From Trueperaceae bacterium (GTDB lineage Bacteria > Deinococcota > Deinococci > Deinococcales > Trueperaceae), in the NCBI GenBank assembly GCA_007122815.1, contig SKSV01000205.1, positions 1 to 9,656 on the forward strand: a DNA stretch of 9,656 bases, in the 5' to 3' direction. Numbering within the stretch: position 1 is the stretch's first letter; each line of letters starts with the position of its first letter. This document shows positions 1 through 6,717 of this stretch, one piece after another. The position numbers were made by a program, and so were the translations under genes. A model generated the notes under the pieces. It made no database searches, had not been told where the DNA came from, and saw only the letters and a list, made by a program, of their open reading frames with translations.

Positions 1-2402
1 AGCTGCCCGTGACCGACGAGTGGGGTGTCGGCGCCTACGTGACGGCCAGTCTGATCCGCCCGAGCGACGGCCCGGAGCACGTGCCCGCGCGCAGCCTCGG
101 GTTGGCGCACGTGACCGTCACGCCCGGCGACCGCGCGCTGGACACGGTGATGCTCGCTCCTAGCGAAGCGAACCCGCGCGAGCGCCTGGTGGTGGTGCTC
201 GAGCTGCCTGACGCACCCGACGGGCCCGCCTACGCGAGCGTCGCGGCGGTAGACCTGGGCGCGTTGACTCTGACCGGCTTCGGGTCTCCCGACCCGCAGG
301 CCCACTACTTCGGTCAGCGCCGCCTGGGCGTCGCGATCCGCGACATCTTCGGGCGACTCATAGACGCGCGGGCAGGCGCGATGGGACAGGTGCGCTCCGG
401 CGGCGGCCTCGACGCGGAGGAGCCGTACCGCGACGGACCCCTCCCGGCAGAGGACGTGCTGGCGCTCTTCACCGGCCCCGTTGAGCTGGTGGACGGCCGC
501 GCCGAGGTGGGCTTCGACCTGCCCGCCTTCAACGGCACGGTGCGCGTCATGGCGATCACCTGGACGGACGAGGCCGTCGGTCAGGCGGAGGCCGACGTGC
601 TGGTGCGCGACCCGGTAGTGGTGCAGCCCAGCCTGCCGCGCTTCATGACACCGGGTGACGTCAGCCGCCTGAGGCTGGAGTTGACTCACGCCACCGGTCC
701 CGCCGGCGAGATGGCCCTGGAGGTCGCCGGTCACGGTCTGGCAGAGGCGCCGGGCAGCGTCTCGCTGGCCGCGGGCGGTCGCGCCGTGCTCGAGGTACCC
801 CTCCGGCCCACCGCGTTGGGTGACCACAGCTACCGGATCGCGCTGACCACACCCGACGGGCGCGTGTTGACACGCGAGCTGCGCCTCACCGTCCAGCACA
901 CCGACCCCGAGACCGCACGCTCATCGCAGTTCGTGCTGGCGCCGGGAGAGAGCTTCCGCTTCGACGACGAGGCGCTGGCCGGCTTCCGACCCGGCACCGC
1001 GCGGGCTACGCTCGTCGCCGGTGCCGGCGCCGCACTCGACCTGCCGGGACTGATCCAGCGCCTCTTCTGGTACCCCTACGGCTGCACCGAGCAGATCGCC
1101 TCGAGCCTGCAGCCGCTCCTGTTCACTCCGAAGCTCGTCTTGGAGCTCGGGCTGCTGAGCGAGGCCGAGGCGCGCGATCGGCTCCAGGTGGGGGTCGACC
1201 GCATCCTCACGCGGCAAGGTCGCGATGGCAGCTTCGGTACCTGGAGCGCAGGCGGGTACGACCTGTGGCTCGACTCCTACACCACCGACGTGCTCCTGCG
1301 CGCCGAAGCGCGCGGAGCTAGCATCCCCGAACACGCGCTGCGCATGGCACTCGACAACCTCCGCAACCAGGTGGCGCGAGCGGGAGCCATGCACGACGGT
1401 GGGGCACCCTACGCTTACGCCTTCTACGTGCTCGCGCGCGCGGGCGAGGCCGCGATCGGCGACCTGCGCTACTACGCCGACACCTTGCCCGAGCGCTTCG
1501 ACACGCCCCTCGCGGCGGCGCAGCTCGGCGCCGCGCTGGCGGCCTACGGCGAGCGGGAGCGCGCGGACGCGATGTTCGCCCGGTCCAGCGAGCTGGCGCT
1601 CTCGGGCGACGGCCCGAGCGGCTGGCGCAGCGATTACGGCACGGTGCTGCGCGACCGCGCCGGTCTCCTGGCGCTCGCCATCGAGGCCGGCAGCGGCGCT
1701 GTCGACCGCCCGCAGATCGCGAGCCTCATCTCGCGGCGCGCCCCGGTGTACCAGCTCTCCACCCAAGAAGCCGCGTGGGCCCTGCAGGCGGCCGTCGCGA
1801 TGGGCGCCGAGGGGCAAGGGCTGATCCTCGACGGCCGGCCCGTGACCGGAAACGTGGTGAAGCTCTTCGACGGACGGCCTGCGACTATCCGCAACGCCGG
1901 CGCAGCCAGCGTGAGCGTGACCCTCACCGCCTTCGGGGTGCCAGAGGTCGCGCCCGAGGCGAGCGGTGTCGGCTACACGCTCAGCCGCACCCACTACACG
2001 ATCGAGGGAGAACTCGCCGATCTGGGCGACGTAAGCGTCGGAGACCGCGTCGTCGTCGCCCTGGAGGTTAGCCCAGACCGCGGAGTGCCTGGGGGGCGCC
2101 TGCTGATCGACGACGCGCTGGCGGCGGGGTTCGAGATCGACAACGCCAACCTGCTGCGCGAGGGGGACATCCGAGCCCTCGATTGGCTCGCGACCTACGT
2201 GGAGGCCGAGATGACCGAAGCCCGCTCGGACCGCTTCCTGGCTGCGGTGAACTGGACCTCCGACACATCGTTCCGGCTGGCCTACGTCATGCGCGCGGTG
2301 TCACCGGGTGAGTTCCACTACCCGGCGGCCAAGGTCGAGGACATGTACCGGCCCACCAACCGCGCGGTCAGCGAGACGGGCCGCGTGACGATCGGCCCGT
2401 GA
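1..2402 (+). CDS. Bacterial alpha-2-macroglobulin, C-terminal half (5' partial)
   Basis: This is the C-terminal part of a bacterial alpha-2-macroglobulin (YfhM/ECAM-type). The family forms a periplasmic, usually lipid-anchored trap that covalently captures attacking proteases through an internal thioester. The frame is open from base 3 to the left edge, so the true start is outside the window; about 800 of the usual 1500-1900 residues are present. Numbering from the GTG at 9, macroglobulin-type beta domains cover about 1-200. The A2M core segment with the FTGPVEL and NGTVRVMAITW stretches lies at about 154-215. The thioester motif YPYGCTEQ has Cys359 and Gln362 (codons from 1083) and is intact. 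An alpha-helical thioester-domain toroid follows at about 360-600. The receptor-binding-like C-terminal domain ends in the typical YPAAKVEDMY signature at 771-780. The stop overlaps the pbpC start by 4 bp, the classic arrangement for this pair. The promoter lies upstream of the window. The family assignment is secure. Confidence 0.95.
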   Translation, partial: LPVTDEWGVGAYVTASLIRPSDGPEHVPARSLGLAHVTVTPGDRALDTVMLAPSEANPRERLVVVLELPDAPDGPAYASVAAVDLGALTLTGFGSPDPQAHYFGQRRLGVAIRDIFGRLIDARAGAMGQVRSGGGLDAEEPYRDGPLPAEDVLALFTGPVELVDGRAEVGFDLPAFNGTVRVMAITWTDEAVGQAEADVLVRDPVVVQPSLPRFMTPGDVSRLRLELTHATGPAGEMALEVAGHGLAEAPGSVSLAAGGRAVLEVPLRPTALGDHSYRIALTTPDGRVLTRELRLTVQHTDPETARSSQFVLAPGESFRFDDEALAGFRPGTARATLVAGAGAALDLPGLIQRLFWYPYGCTEQIASSLQPLLFTPKLVLELGLLSEAEARDRLQVGVDRILTRQGRDGSFGTWSAGGYDLWLDSYTTDVLLRAEARGASIPEHALRMALDNLRNQVARAGAMHDGGAPYAYAFYVLARAGEAAIGDLRYYADTLPERFDTPLAAAQLGAALAAYGERERADAMFARSSELALSGDGPSGWRSDYGTVLRDRAGLLALAIEAGSGAVDRPQIASLISRRAPVYQLSTQEAAWALQAAVAMGAEGQGLILDGRPVTGNVVKLFDGRPATIRNAGAASVSVTLTAFGVPEVAPEASGVGYTLSRTHYTIEGELADLGDVSVGDRVVVALEVSPDRGVPGGRLLIDDALAAGFEIDNANLLREGDIRALDWLATYVEAEMTEARSDRFLAAVNWTSDTSFRLAYVMRAVSPGEFHYPAAKVEDMYRPTNRAVSETGRVTIGP
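2399..2402 (+). other. GTGA stop/start overlap coupling macroglobulin and pbpC
   Basis: The TGA stop of the macroglobulin gene and the GTG start of pbpC share four bases (GTGA). No strong Shine-Dalgarno sequence stands just upstream of the GTG, so pbpC is probably translated by termination-reinitiation, which would tie its output to that of the macroglobulin gene. The overlap is seen directly; the coupling is inferred. Confidence 0.75.
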
Positions 2403-4432
2403 GGCGCCACCCGCTCGCGGCACGAGCGGGGCTCGCGGCCCTGGCGGTGGCGCTGGCGCTGTGGCTCGGCTTCGAGCGCTGGGTCGGCACGACCGAACTG
2501 CCGCCGCTCGCGCTGGACACCTCTGTGGAGGTGCTCGCCAGCGATGGCCAGCTCCTGCGAGCGTTCACGGTCGCGGACGGGCGCTGGCGGCTGGCGGTCG
2601 CGCCGGATGACGTCGACCCCGGCTACCTCGACATGCTTATCGCCTACGAGGACCGGCGCTTCCTCGCTCATCGCGGGGTGGACCCGTGGGCGCTGACGCG
2701 TGCCCTCGGGCAAGCCGTCACGCACGGGCGGTTGGTCTCGGGCGGTTCGACCCTGACAATGCAGGTCGCGCGCCTGCTCGAGGACGGCTCCACCGGCTCC
2801 TGGTCCGGCAAGCTGCGCCAGGTCCGCCTCGCTCTGGCGCTCGAGCGGACCTTGTCGAAGGACGAGATCCTCGCGCTCTACCTGCATCACGCGCCGATGG
2901 GGGGCAACCTGGAGGGGGTGCGCGCGGGCACCCTCGCGTGGTTCGGCAAGGAACCGGGCCGCCTGACCGAGGCCGAGGCGGCCCTCATGGTCGCCCTGCC
3001 GCAAGCGCCCAGCCTGCGCAGTCCCGACCTCCACCCCGAGGAAGCACGCGCCGCGCGCGACCGCGTGCTTGTGCGCTCGGCGGCGGTTGGGGTGATCAGC
3101 GCAGACGCCGCACGCGCGGCACGGCGCGAGGCACTCCCCGCTGCACGCCGCCCCTTCCCGGCCCTCGCCCCCCACCTGGCCGATCGCCTACGGGCCGCCG
3201 AGCCCGACCTGCAGGTCCATCACACGACGCTGGAGGCTGACTTGCAGGCCGCCCTCGAGAGGCTGGCGGCGGACTCGCTGCGCGACCTCCCGCGGCAAGC
3301 GACGCTGGCCCTGCTGGTCGTCGATGCGGACAGCGGGGCGATCCTGGCCAGCGTGGGCTCCGCCGACTACACGAGCGACGCGCGCAGCGGCTTCGTGGAC
3401 ATGACCCAGGCGCTGCGCTCGCCCGGGTCGACGCTCAAGCCGTTGGTCTACGGTCTCGCGTTCTCCGACGCGCTGGTGCACCCGGAGACGCTCCTTAACG
3501 ACCGACCCGCGAGCTACTCCGGTTACGCGCCGCAGAACTTCGACAACACCTTCCGCGGGCCCGTCACTGCCCGCGAGGCCCTGCAAGCCTCGCTTAACCT
3601 GCCGGTCGTGGAACTGACGCACGCCCTGGGCCCGGCTCGGGTGATGGCGGCGCTCCGCCAAGCTGGGATCACCGCCGAAGTGCCCGGCGACACGCCAGGC
3701 TTGGCCGTCACCCTCGGCGGAGTCGGCATGAGCCTCGAGGGGCTAGTGCAGCTCTACGCCGCCATCGCGCGCGGGGGTGAGGCGCTCCCGCTATCGGTGG
3801 TCGAGGGCGAGGTTCAACCGAGAGCACAGCTGATGACACCCGAGGCCGCCTGGCATCTGGGTGACATCATGGCCGCCGCCCCCCGCCCCGCGCGGCTGCC
3901 GGACTGGCCGCTGGCGTTCAAGACCGGCACCTCGCACGGGCACCGCGACGCCCTGGCGCTGGGCTTCGACGGGGCTCACGTGGTTGGCGTTTGGGCGGGT
4001 CGCGCGGACGGCGCACCCGTACCGGGCATGTACGGGGTGGAGGTAGCGGCCCCGCTGCTGTTCGAAGCCTTCGCGCACCTCGGCGAGAAACCCGTGGCTT
4101 TGCCGCCGCCGCCGCCCGGCACGCTGATCGCAGCGAACGCCGAGCTGCCCGCGCACTTGCGGCAGTTCGGGACGCGACTCGTCCAGACCAAGGATTCCCC
4201 TCGCCTGACCTTCCCCCCCGACGGTGCGGCGCTAGTACCCATGGCCGGCGGGGTCCTGGCGCGGGTGGAGCGCGGGCAGGCTCCTTTCACCTGGTTCGCC
4301 AACGGCGCACCGGTGGTGCGAATCAGCCATGAGCGCGAGGCGCTGCTCGCCTTGAACGGGCCCGGCTTCGTCACGCTCGCGGTGGTGGACGCAGCGGGCC
4401 GCTCGGCGCGGGTGGAGTTCGAGCTGCGGTAG
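2399..4432 (+). CDS. pbpC: Penicillin-binding protein 1C (glycosyltransferase/transpeptidase)
   Basis: This is a class A penicillin-binding protein of the PBP1C type. It polymerises lipid II and carries a penicillin-binding transpeptidase domain on the periplasmic side of the inner membrane. Its 677 residues are somewhat fewer than the roughly 770 of E. coli PBP1C. A short N-terminal membrane anchor lies at about 9-28. The GT51 glycosyltransferase follows with AYEDRRF (Glu84, catalytic), SGGSTLTMQ (114-122) and KDEILALYL (154-162). The transpeptidase domain has SPGSTLK, with the SxxK motif at Ser344-Lys347, then SLN (398-400) and KTGTS (508-512), so all three active-site motifs are intact. 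A proline run (569-573) leads to a C-terminal beta domain at about 598-677 that matches the PBP1C-specific C-terminal domain (BiPBP_C). The GTG at 2399 is chosen because it overlaps the upstream stop and places the anchor at the N-terminus. In known genomes this enzyme is encoded next to the macroglobulin and is thought to repair cell wall at sites where the macroglobulin intercepts proteases. Its 3' end is overlapped on the other strand by the hydrolase gene. Confidence 0.96.
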   Translation: MRRHPLAARAGLAALAVALALWLGFERWVGTTELPPLALDTSVEVLASDGQLLRAFTVADGRWRLAVAPDDVDPGYLDMLIAYEDRRFLAHRGVDPWALTRALGQAVTHGRLVSGGSTLTMQVARLLEDGSTGSWSGKLRQVRLALALERTLSKDEILALYLHHAPMGGNLEGVRAGTLAWFGKEPGRLTEAEAALMVALPQAPSLRSPDLHPEEARAARDRVLVRSAAVGVISADAARAARREALPAARRPFPALAPHLADRLRAAEPDLQVHHTTLEADLQAALERLAADSLRDLPRQATLALLVVDADSGAILASVGSADYTSDARSGFVDMTQALRSPGSTLKPLVYGLAFSDALVHPETLLNDRPASYSGYAPQNFDNTFRGPVTAREALQASLNLPVVELTHALGPARVMAALRQAGITAEVPGDTPGLAVTLGGVGMSLEGLVQLYAAIARGGEALPLSVVEGEVQPRAQLMTPEAAWHLGDIMAAAPRPARLPDWPLAFKTGTSHGHRDALALGFDGAHVVGVWAGRADGAPVPGMYGVEVAAPLLFEAFAHLGEKPVALPPPPPGTLIAANAELPAHLRQFGTRLVQTKDSPRLTFPPDGAALVPMAGGVLARVERGQAPFTWFANGAPVVRISHEREALLALNGPGFVTLAVVDAAGRSARVEFELR

Positions 4433-5216
4433 GCGCGGCACTTGCGATTGGCACCGGTTCCGCCTCGTCGCCGTCATCCGACAGCCCGGTCGCCAGCGCG
4501 CGCACGAAGGACAGCACCGTCTCCGCGGTCTGCCGCTGCTGCTCCTCGCGATCGATGCTGGCGATCCCGTCGCCTGCTTGCGGGCCGTAATGCCCGAACC
4601 CCGCGTGGTTCCCACCCTCTATCACCACGAGTTCCGTCCCGGGCGGCAAACGCTCGAGCGACGCCTCGAACCCCTCGGGCGGCGTGAGCCCGTTCTCGCT
4701 CCCGTACGTCGACACCGCCCGGATCGGTAGGTCCGACAGGTCGGTCGAAGCCGCCGGGTACGACGCCAGCAGCGCAAGCCCGACGACTGACCCCGGGTTC
4801 CGCTTGACGAACTCCGACGCCATGGCCCCTCCGAGCGAGTGGCCAGCGATCACCCAGGAATCAACCTGAGGGAAGGTGGCGATGACCTCTGCCGCACGGC
4901 CGATCCCTAAGACCGCCAAGTCCAGGGGCATCGGCACGATCACGGCGAGCACCCCGCCGTCCGCGAGGCGCTGCATGAGCGGCGCGTACGCCACCGGGTC
5001 CACCAAGCCACCCGGGTAGAACACGAACCCCGCCACCGGCGCACGCTCGGGGGCGAAGACGTACCAGCCTCGCACCCGCTCCGCGCGCTCCGCCACGGCG
5101 ACCGCCTCCGGGAAGGCGACGTACCGGGCCAAACGCGTCCAGCCGAAGAAGGCAGCCGCGCCGAGCACGACAACCACCACGAGAGCGAAGACGGTCGGCT
5201 TCAACCACTTGTTCAT
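4371..5216 (-). CDS. Membrane-anchored alpha/beta hydrolase
   Basis: This is an alpha/beta hydrolase of the Abhydrolase_5-like group, 281 residues. The substrate is unknown. An N-terminal hydrophobic segment (about 8-27, VVVVV...AAAFFGW) after a short Lys-containing start suggests a single membrane anchor with the enzyme outside the cytoplasm. The nucleophile elbow is GHSLGG with Ser127, and the oxyanion region is near FYPGG (66-70). The catalytic His is probably His204 in EGGNHAGFG. The DGIASIDREEQQ stretch (216-227) and a closing helix near 230-244 are typical of this group. Where relatives usually have GSEDG with the likely catalytic Asp, this protein reads GSENG (Asn175; Glu174 precedes it). 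The ATG has no Shine-Dalgarno sequence, but placing the start there gives a good anchor. The last 36 or so residues are a low-complexity Pro/Ala tail; its final codons lie antisense to the end of pbpC. It is the last gene of the minus-strand series. Confidence 0.88.
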   Translation of the reverse strand: MNKWLKPTVFALVVVVVLGAAAFFGWTRLARYVAFPEAVAVAERAERVRGWYVFAPERAPVAGFVFYPGGLVDPVAYAPLMQRLADGGVLAVIVPMPLDLAVLGIGRAAEVIATFPQVDSWVIAGHSLGGAMASEFVKRNPGSVVGLALLASYPAASTDLSDLPIRAVSTYGSENGLTPPEGFEASLERLPPGTELVVIEGGNHAGFGHYGPQAGDGIASIDREEQQRQTAETVLSFVRALATGLSDDGDEAEPVPIASAAPTAARTPPAPSGPLRPPPRA

Positions 5217-5224
5217 CGACGTCT

Positions 5225-5255
5225 ACTATGCATGTCCACCCGAACTACGTGCCAA
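5225..5255 (-). promoter_or_regulatory. Weak candidate promoter for the membrane hydrolase gene
   Basis: On the minus strand a TTGGCA (5255-5250; 5 of 6 to the -35 consensus) and a CATAGT (5230-5225; 4 of 6 to the -10 consensus) stand 19 nt apart. The -10-like box ends only 8 nt before the ATG. With no Shine-Dalgarno sequence present, the transcript could be leaderless. The spacing is longer than ideal, so this is a tentative call. Confidence 0.25.
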
Positions 5256-5292
5256 CGCCAACTCCAGACCCGGCATAACGTCGGTCGCACCG

Positions 5293-5321
5293 CCCCGAGC
5301 ACCAGGTTGCTGATCGCGGGG
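5293..5321 (-). other. GC-rich stem-loop downstream of the EryC-like gene
   Basis: In the gap between the EryC-like gene and the membrane hydrolase gene, CCCCG/CGGGG arms enclose an inner AGCA/TGCT pairing around a 6-nt loop, with a 5-nt bulge on one side (9 bp in total). It starts 45 nt after the EryC-like stop codon. It lacks a T-run, so it is not a standard intrinsic terminator; it could slow or mark the 3' end of that transcript. The rest of this gap shows no recognisable element. Confidence 0.25.
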
Positions 5322-5365
5322 TCGTCTTGACGGTGGGGCTGCCGGATAGCCCGTGACAACGCCGT

Positions 5366-6298
5366 TCACACGCGCAGGTCCCGCGCTCCGGGGTCGACGT
5401 GAGGCGCCCAGAACGCGACGCTCTCGGCGATGTCGGGTACGACCTGGCGATCGTTCGGCTCGCGCTCGTTGAAGCTCAGCTCCAGGCAGATCTCGTTGTC
5501 GACACCGCCGCCCGCCCGGATCGCCTCCAGCAGCGGCTCAGGTTGGACGCGGCCGCGTGCGTTGAACTCCTGCGTGAAGGGCCGGTGGCCACCCTTGTCC
5601 ATCAGCGACTGCTTGATGTGGATTATGGGCGAGAGCTTCGCGGTGGCGCGCGCCCAGGCGTAGGGGTCGTAGTCGTCGGGGTTGGAGCTGGTCACGTCAC
5701 CATGGTCGATGTCGGCCATCATCCACATCGGGATGGCCGTGCGGGCTGCGGTCAGGCGTTCCTGCAAGGCCAGGCATGACGCGATGGTCTCGCCGAACTC
5801 GCGACCTATGCTCATGGGCTCCCAGAACAGGTACCGCAGCCCCGCGTCCTCGGCGTGCTCGGCAACCTCCGCCCAGGCGTCGATAGCGGTGCGGATGCGC
5901 TCCTCGCGCCGCACCGGGTCGTCGTGGTCGCGGTAGGTGAGGATGGCGAACTGGGTGCCCACGGCGCTGCCGCCAAGATCGGCGACGATCTCGGCGAAGG
6001 TCTTGAACCAGTCGACGTAGTACCGCCTAACCTCCGCGTCGGGGTGGCCGAAGTGGTTACGTCTACCGTACGGGCCGGTCATGCCAGAGGTGATGCGGAC
6101 GCCGGTCCGCTCGCACGCCGAGCGCATCTGCCGCGTCAAGCGCCTGATCACGTGGGCGGGCCAGCTCGGGTTGACGAACTCGTGCGTGAGTTGGACATCT
6201 CTGACGCGCATGTCGCGGGCCACCGTCACGATCAGGTCGTCTGGCTCAGCGAAGCGGTTGACCAGCGGGTTGGTGTTCAGTGACAGGGTGAACGGCAT
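5366..6298 (-). CDS. EryC-like TIM-barrel sugar-phosphate isomerase/epimerase
   Basis: This is a protein of the xylose-isomerase-like TIM-barrel superfamily (AP_endonuc_2 fold). It most resembles the EryC-type tetrulose-phosphate isomerase/racemase of erythritol catabolism as I remember it; the exact substrate is not proven. It has 310 residues, the usual length for the family. Stretches SLNTNPLVNRF (6-16), LTHEFVNPSWP (37-47), SGMTGPYGR (71-79) and RRYYVDWFKTF (91-101) look strongly conserved. A divalent-metal quartet is visible: Glu160 (FWEPMS), Asp196 with Asp198 and His199 (ADIDHGD), His227 (IIHIKQS) and Glu273 (CLELSF). The ATG at 6298 is preferred over the longer open frame because GGAGG stands 7 nt upstream and the extra 57 residues are Arg/Pro-rich, unlike the protein. 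No erythritol kinase, dehydrogenase or transporter gene lies nearby, so it is an orphan here. A dyad symmetry about 53 bp upstream may be a regulatory site. Confidence 0.8.
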   Translation of the reverse strand: MPFTLSLNTNPLVNRFAEPDDLIVTVARDMRVRDVQLTHEFVNPSWPAHVIRRLTRQMRSACERTGVRITSGMTGPYGRRNHFGHPDAEVRRYYVDWFKTFAEIVADLGGSAVGTQFAILTYRDHDDPVRREERIRTAIDAWAEVAEHAEDAGLRYLFWEPMSIGREFGETIASCLALQERLTAARTAIPMWMMADIDHGDVTSSNPDDYDPYAWARATAKLSPIIHIKQSLMDKGGHRPFTQEFNARGRVQPEPLLEAIRAGGGVDNEICLELSFNEREPNDRQVVPDIAESVAFWAPHVDPGARDLRV

Positions 6299-6305
6299 CG
6301 AGCAT

Positions 6306-6310
6306 CCTCC
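6306..6310 (-). promoter_or_regulatory. Shine-Dalgarno site fixing the EryC-like start
   Basis: GGAGG on the minus strand, 7 nt before the ATG at 6298. It supports the 310-residue start and argues against the longer upstream reading frame. Confidence 0.75.
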
Positions 6311-6350
6311 GCAGGGTTCGGCGTCGCCCTCCCGAGGTTGCCGCACCCGA

Positions 6351-6365
6351 CAGCTATGGTAGCTG
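6351..6365 (-). promoter_or_regulatory. Dyad CAGCTA-N3-TAGCTG upstream of the EryC-like gene
   Basis: This is a perfect 6-bp inverted repeat with a 3-bp centre, 52 bp upstream of the EryC-like start and inside the 134-bp gap before the small gene. It is locally more AT-rich than its surroundings. Its central TACCAT on the minus strand could serve as a -10 box. Position and symmetry suggest an operator or promoter element, but no regulator gene lies in the window to match it. Confidence 0.3.
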
Positions 6366-6432
6366 GGCGGCGCTCGTCTTCGTCCCACTCGTGGTGCGGT
6401 TCCCGCTCTGCGGCGCGGGTGGACTCGGACGC

Positions 6433-6642
6433 TCAGGGAACAGCCAGGGGCGCGAAGTCCCGCTGCCACACTCCCGAGACCAGGGTGCGGAACGCAGTGT
6501 TGGGTTCGCTGAAGGTCACCAGTGCGACCACGACCGCGGAGACCTCACCGTGGCGCTCGAACGCTCGAACGTGCGTGTCGACGGTGAAGCGGACGCCTTC
6601 CAAGCGCGCGGGCAGGAAGTCCTCGAGGCGCGCCTCGTACAC
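6433..6642 (-). CDS. Small hypothetical protein, 69 aa
   Basis: I do not recognise this protein. From a GTG at 6642 the frame encodes 69 residues with a natural, non-repetitive composition: an N-terminal helix-like segment (VYEARLEDFLPARL), then beta-rich stretches (VRFTVDTHV, VSAVVVALVTF) and a TAFRTLVSGVWQRDF end. There is no signal peptide, Cys pair or known motif. By hand count, about 59 of 69 codons end in G or C, as in the neighbouring genes. The 16 in-frame codons just upstream show only about half, which supports a start near the GTG; no other start codon exists between it and the in-frame TAG at 6706. No good Shine-Dalgarno sequence is present. The plus-strand frames here are Ser/Arg-rich and look like shadows. 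It could also be the surviving end of a larger decayed gene. Confidence 0.5.
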   Translation of the reverse strand: MYEARLEDFLPARLEGVRFTVDTHVRAFERHGEVSAVVVALVTFSEPNTAFRTLVSGVWQRDFAPLAVP

Positions 6643-6653
6643 CTGTGACGCTG

Positions 6654-6687
6654 CTTCAGCATCGGCCAGATCCGTGTAATGCTGAAG
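6654..6687 (-). promoter_or_regulatory. 9-bp inverted repeat in the leader of the small gene
   Basis: On the minus strand CTTCAGCAT (6687-6679) and its exact complement ATGCTGAAG (6662-6654) are separated by 16 nt. The second arm ends 11 nt before the GTG of the small gene. It could be an operator dyad or an RNA hairpin close to the initiation site. There is no T-run, so it is unlikely to be a terminator for the upstream winged-helix gene. Confidence 0.35.
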
Positions 6688-6717
6688 GCCGTGGCGACGC
6701 GAGCGCTAGTGGTCTAG

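Noticed and set aside
921..1994. Long minus-strand open frame (357 codons) opposite the macroglobulin gene
   Set aside because: It is Arg/Gly/Ala/Val/Glu-rich without recognisable domains and lies fully antisense to a gene with clear family motifs. High GC content suppresses stops in such frames.
2318..3175. Minus-strand open frame (285 codons) opposite the macroglobulin end and pbpC
   Set aside because: Shadow frame with low-complexity Arg/Gln/Gly composition; the plus strand carries the GT51 motifs here.
6299..6469. 57-residue N-terminal extension of the EryC-like protein
   Set aside because: The extension is Arg/Pro-rich and unlike the family, while GGAGG stands 7 nt before the ATG at 6298.
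6624..6637. Perfect 14-bp palindrome CGAGGCGCGCCTCG
   Set aside because: It lies within the coding sequence of the small gene and is made of common GC-rich codons, so chance is a sufficient explanation.
6338..6679. Plus-strand open frame of 113 codons over the small gene
   Set aside because: Ser/Arg/Thr-rich composition typical of an antisense shadow; the minus-strand frame has the coding-like third-position bias.
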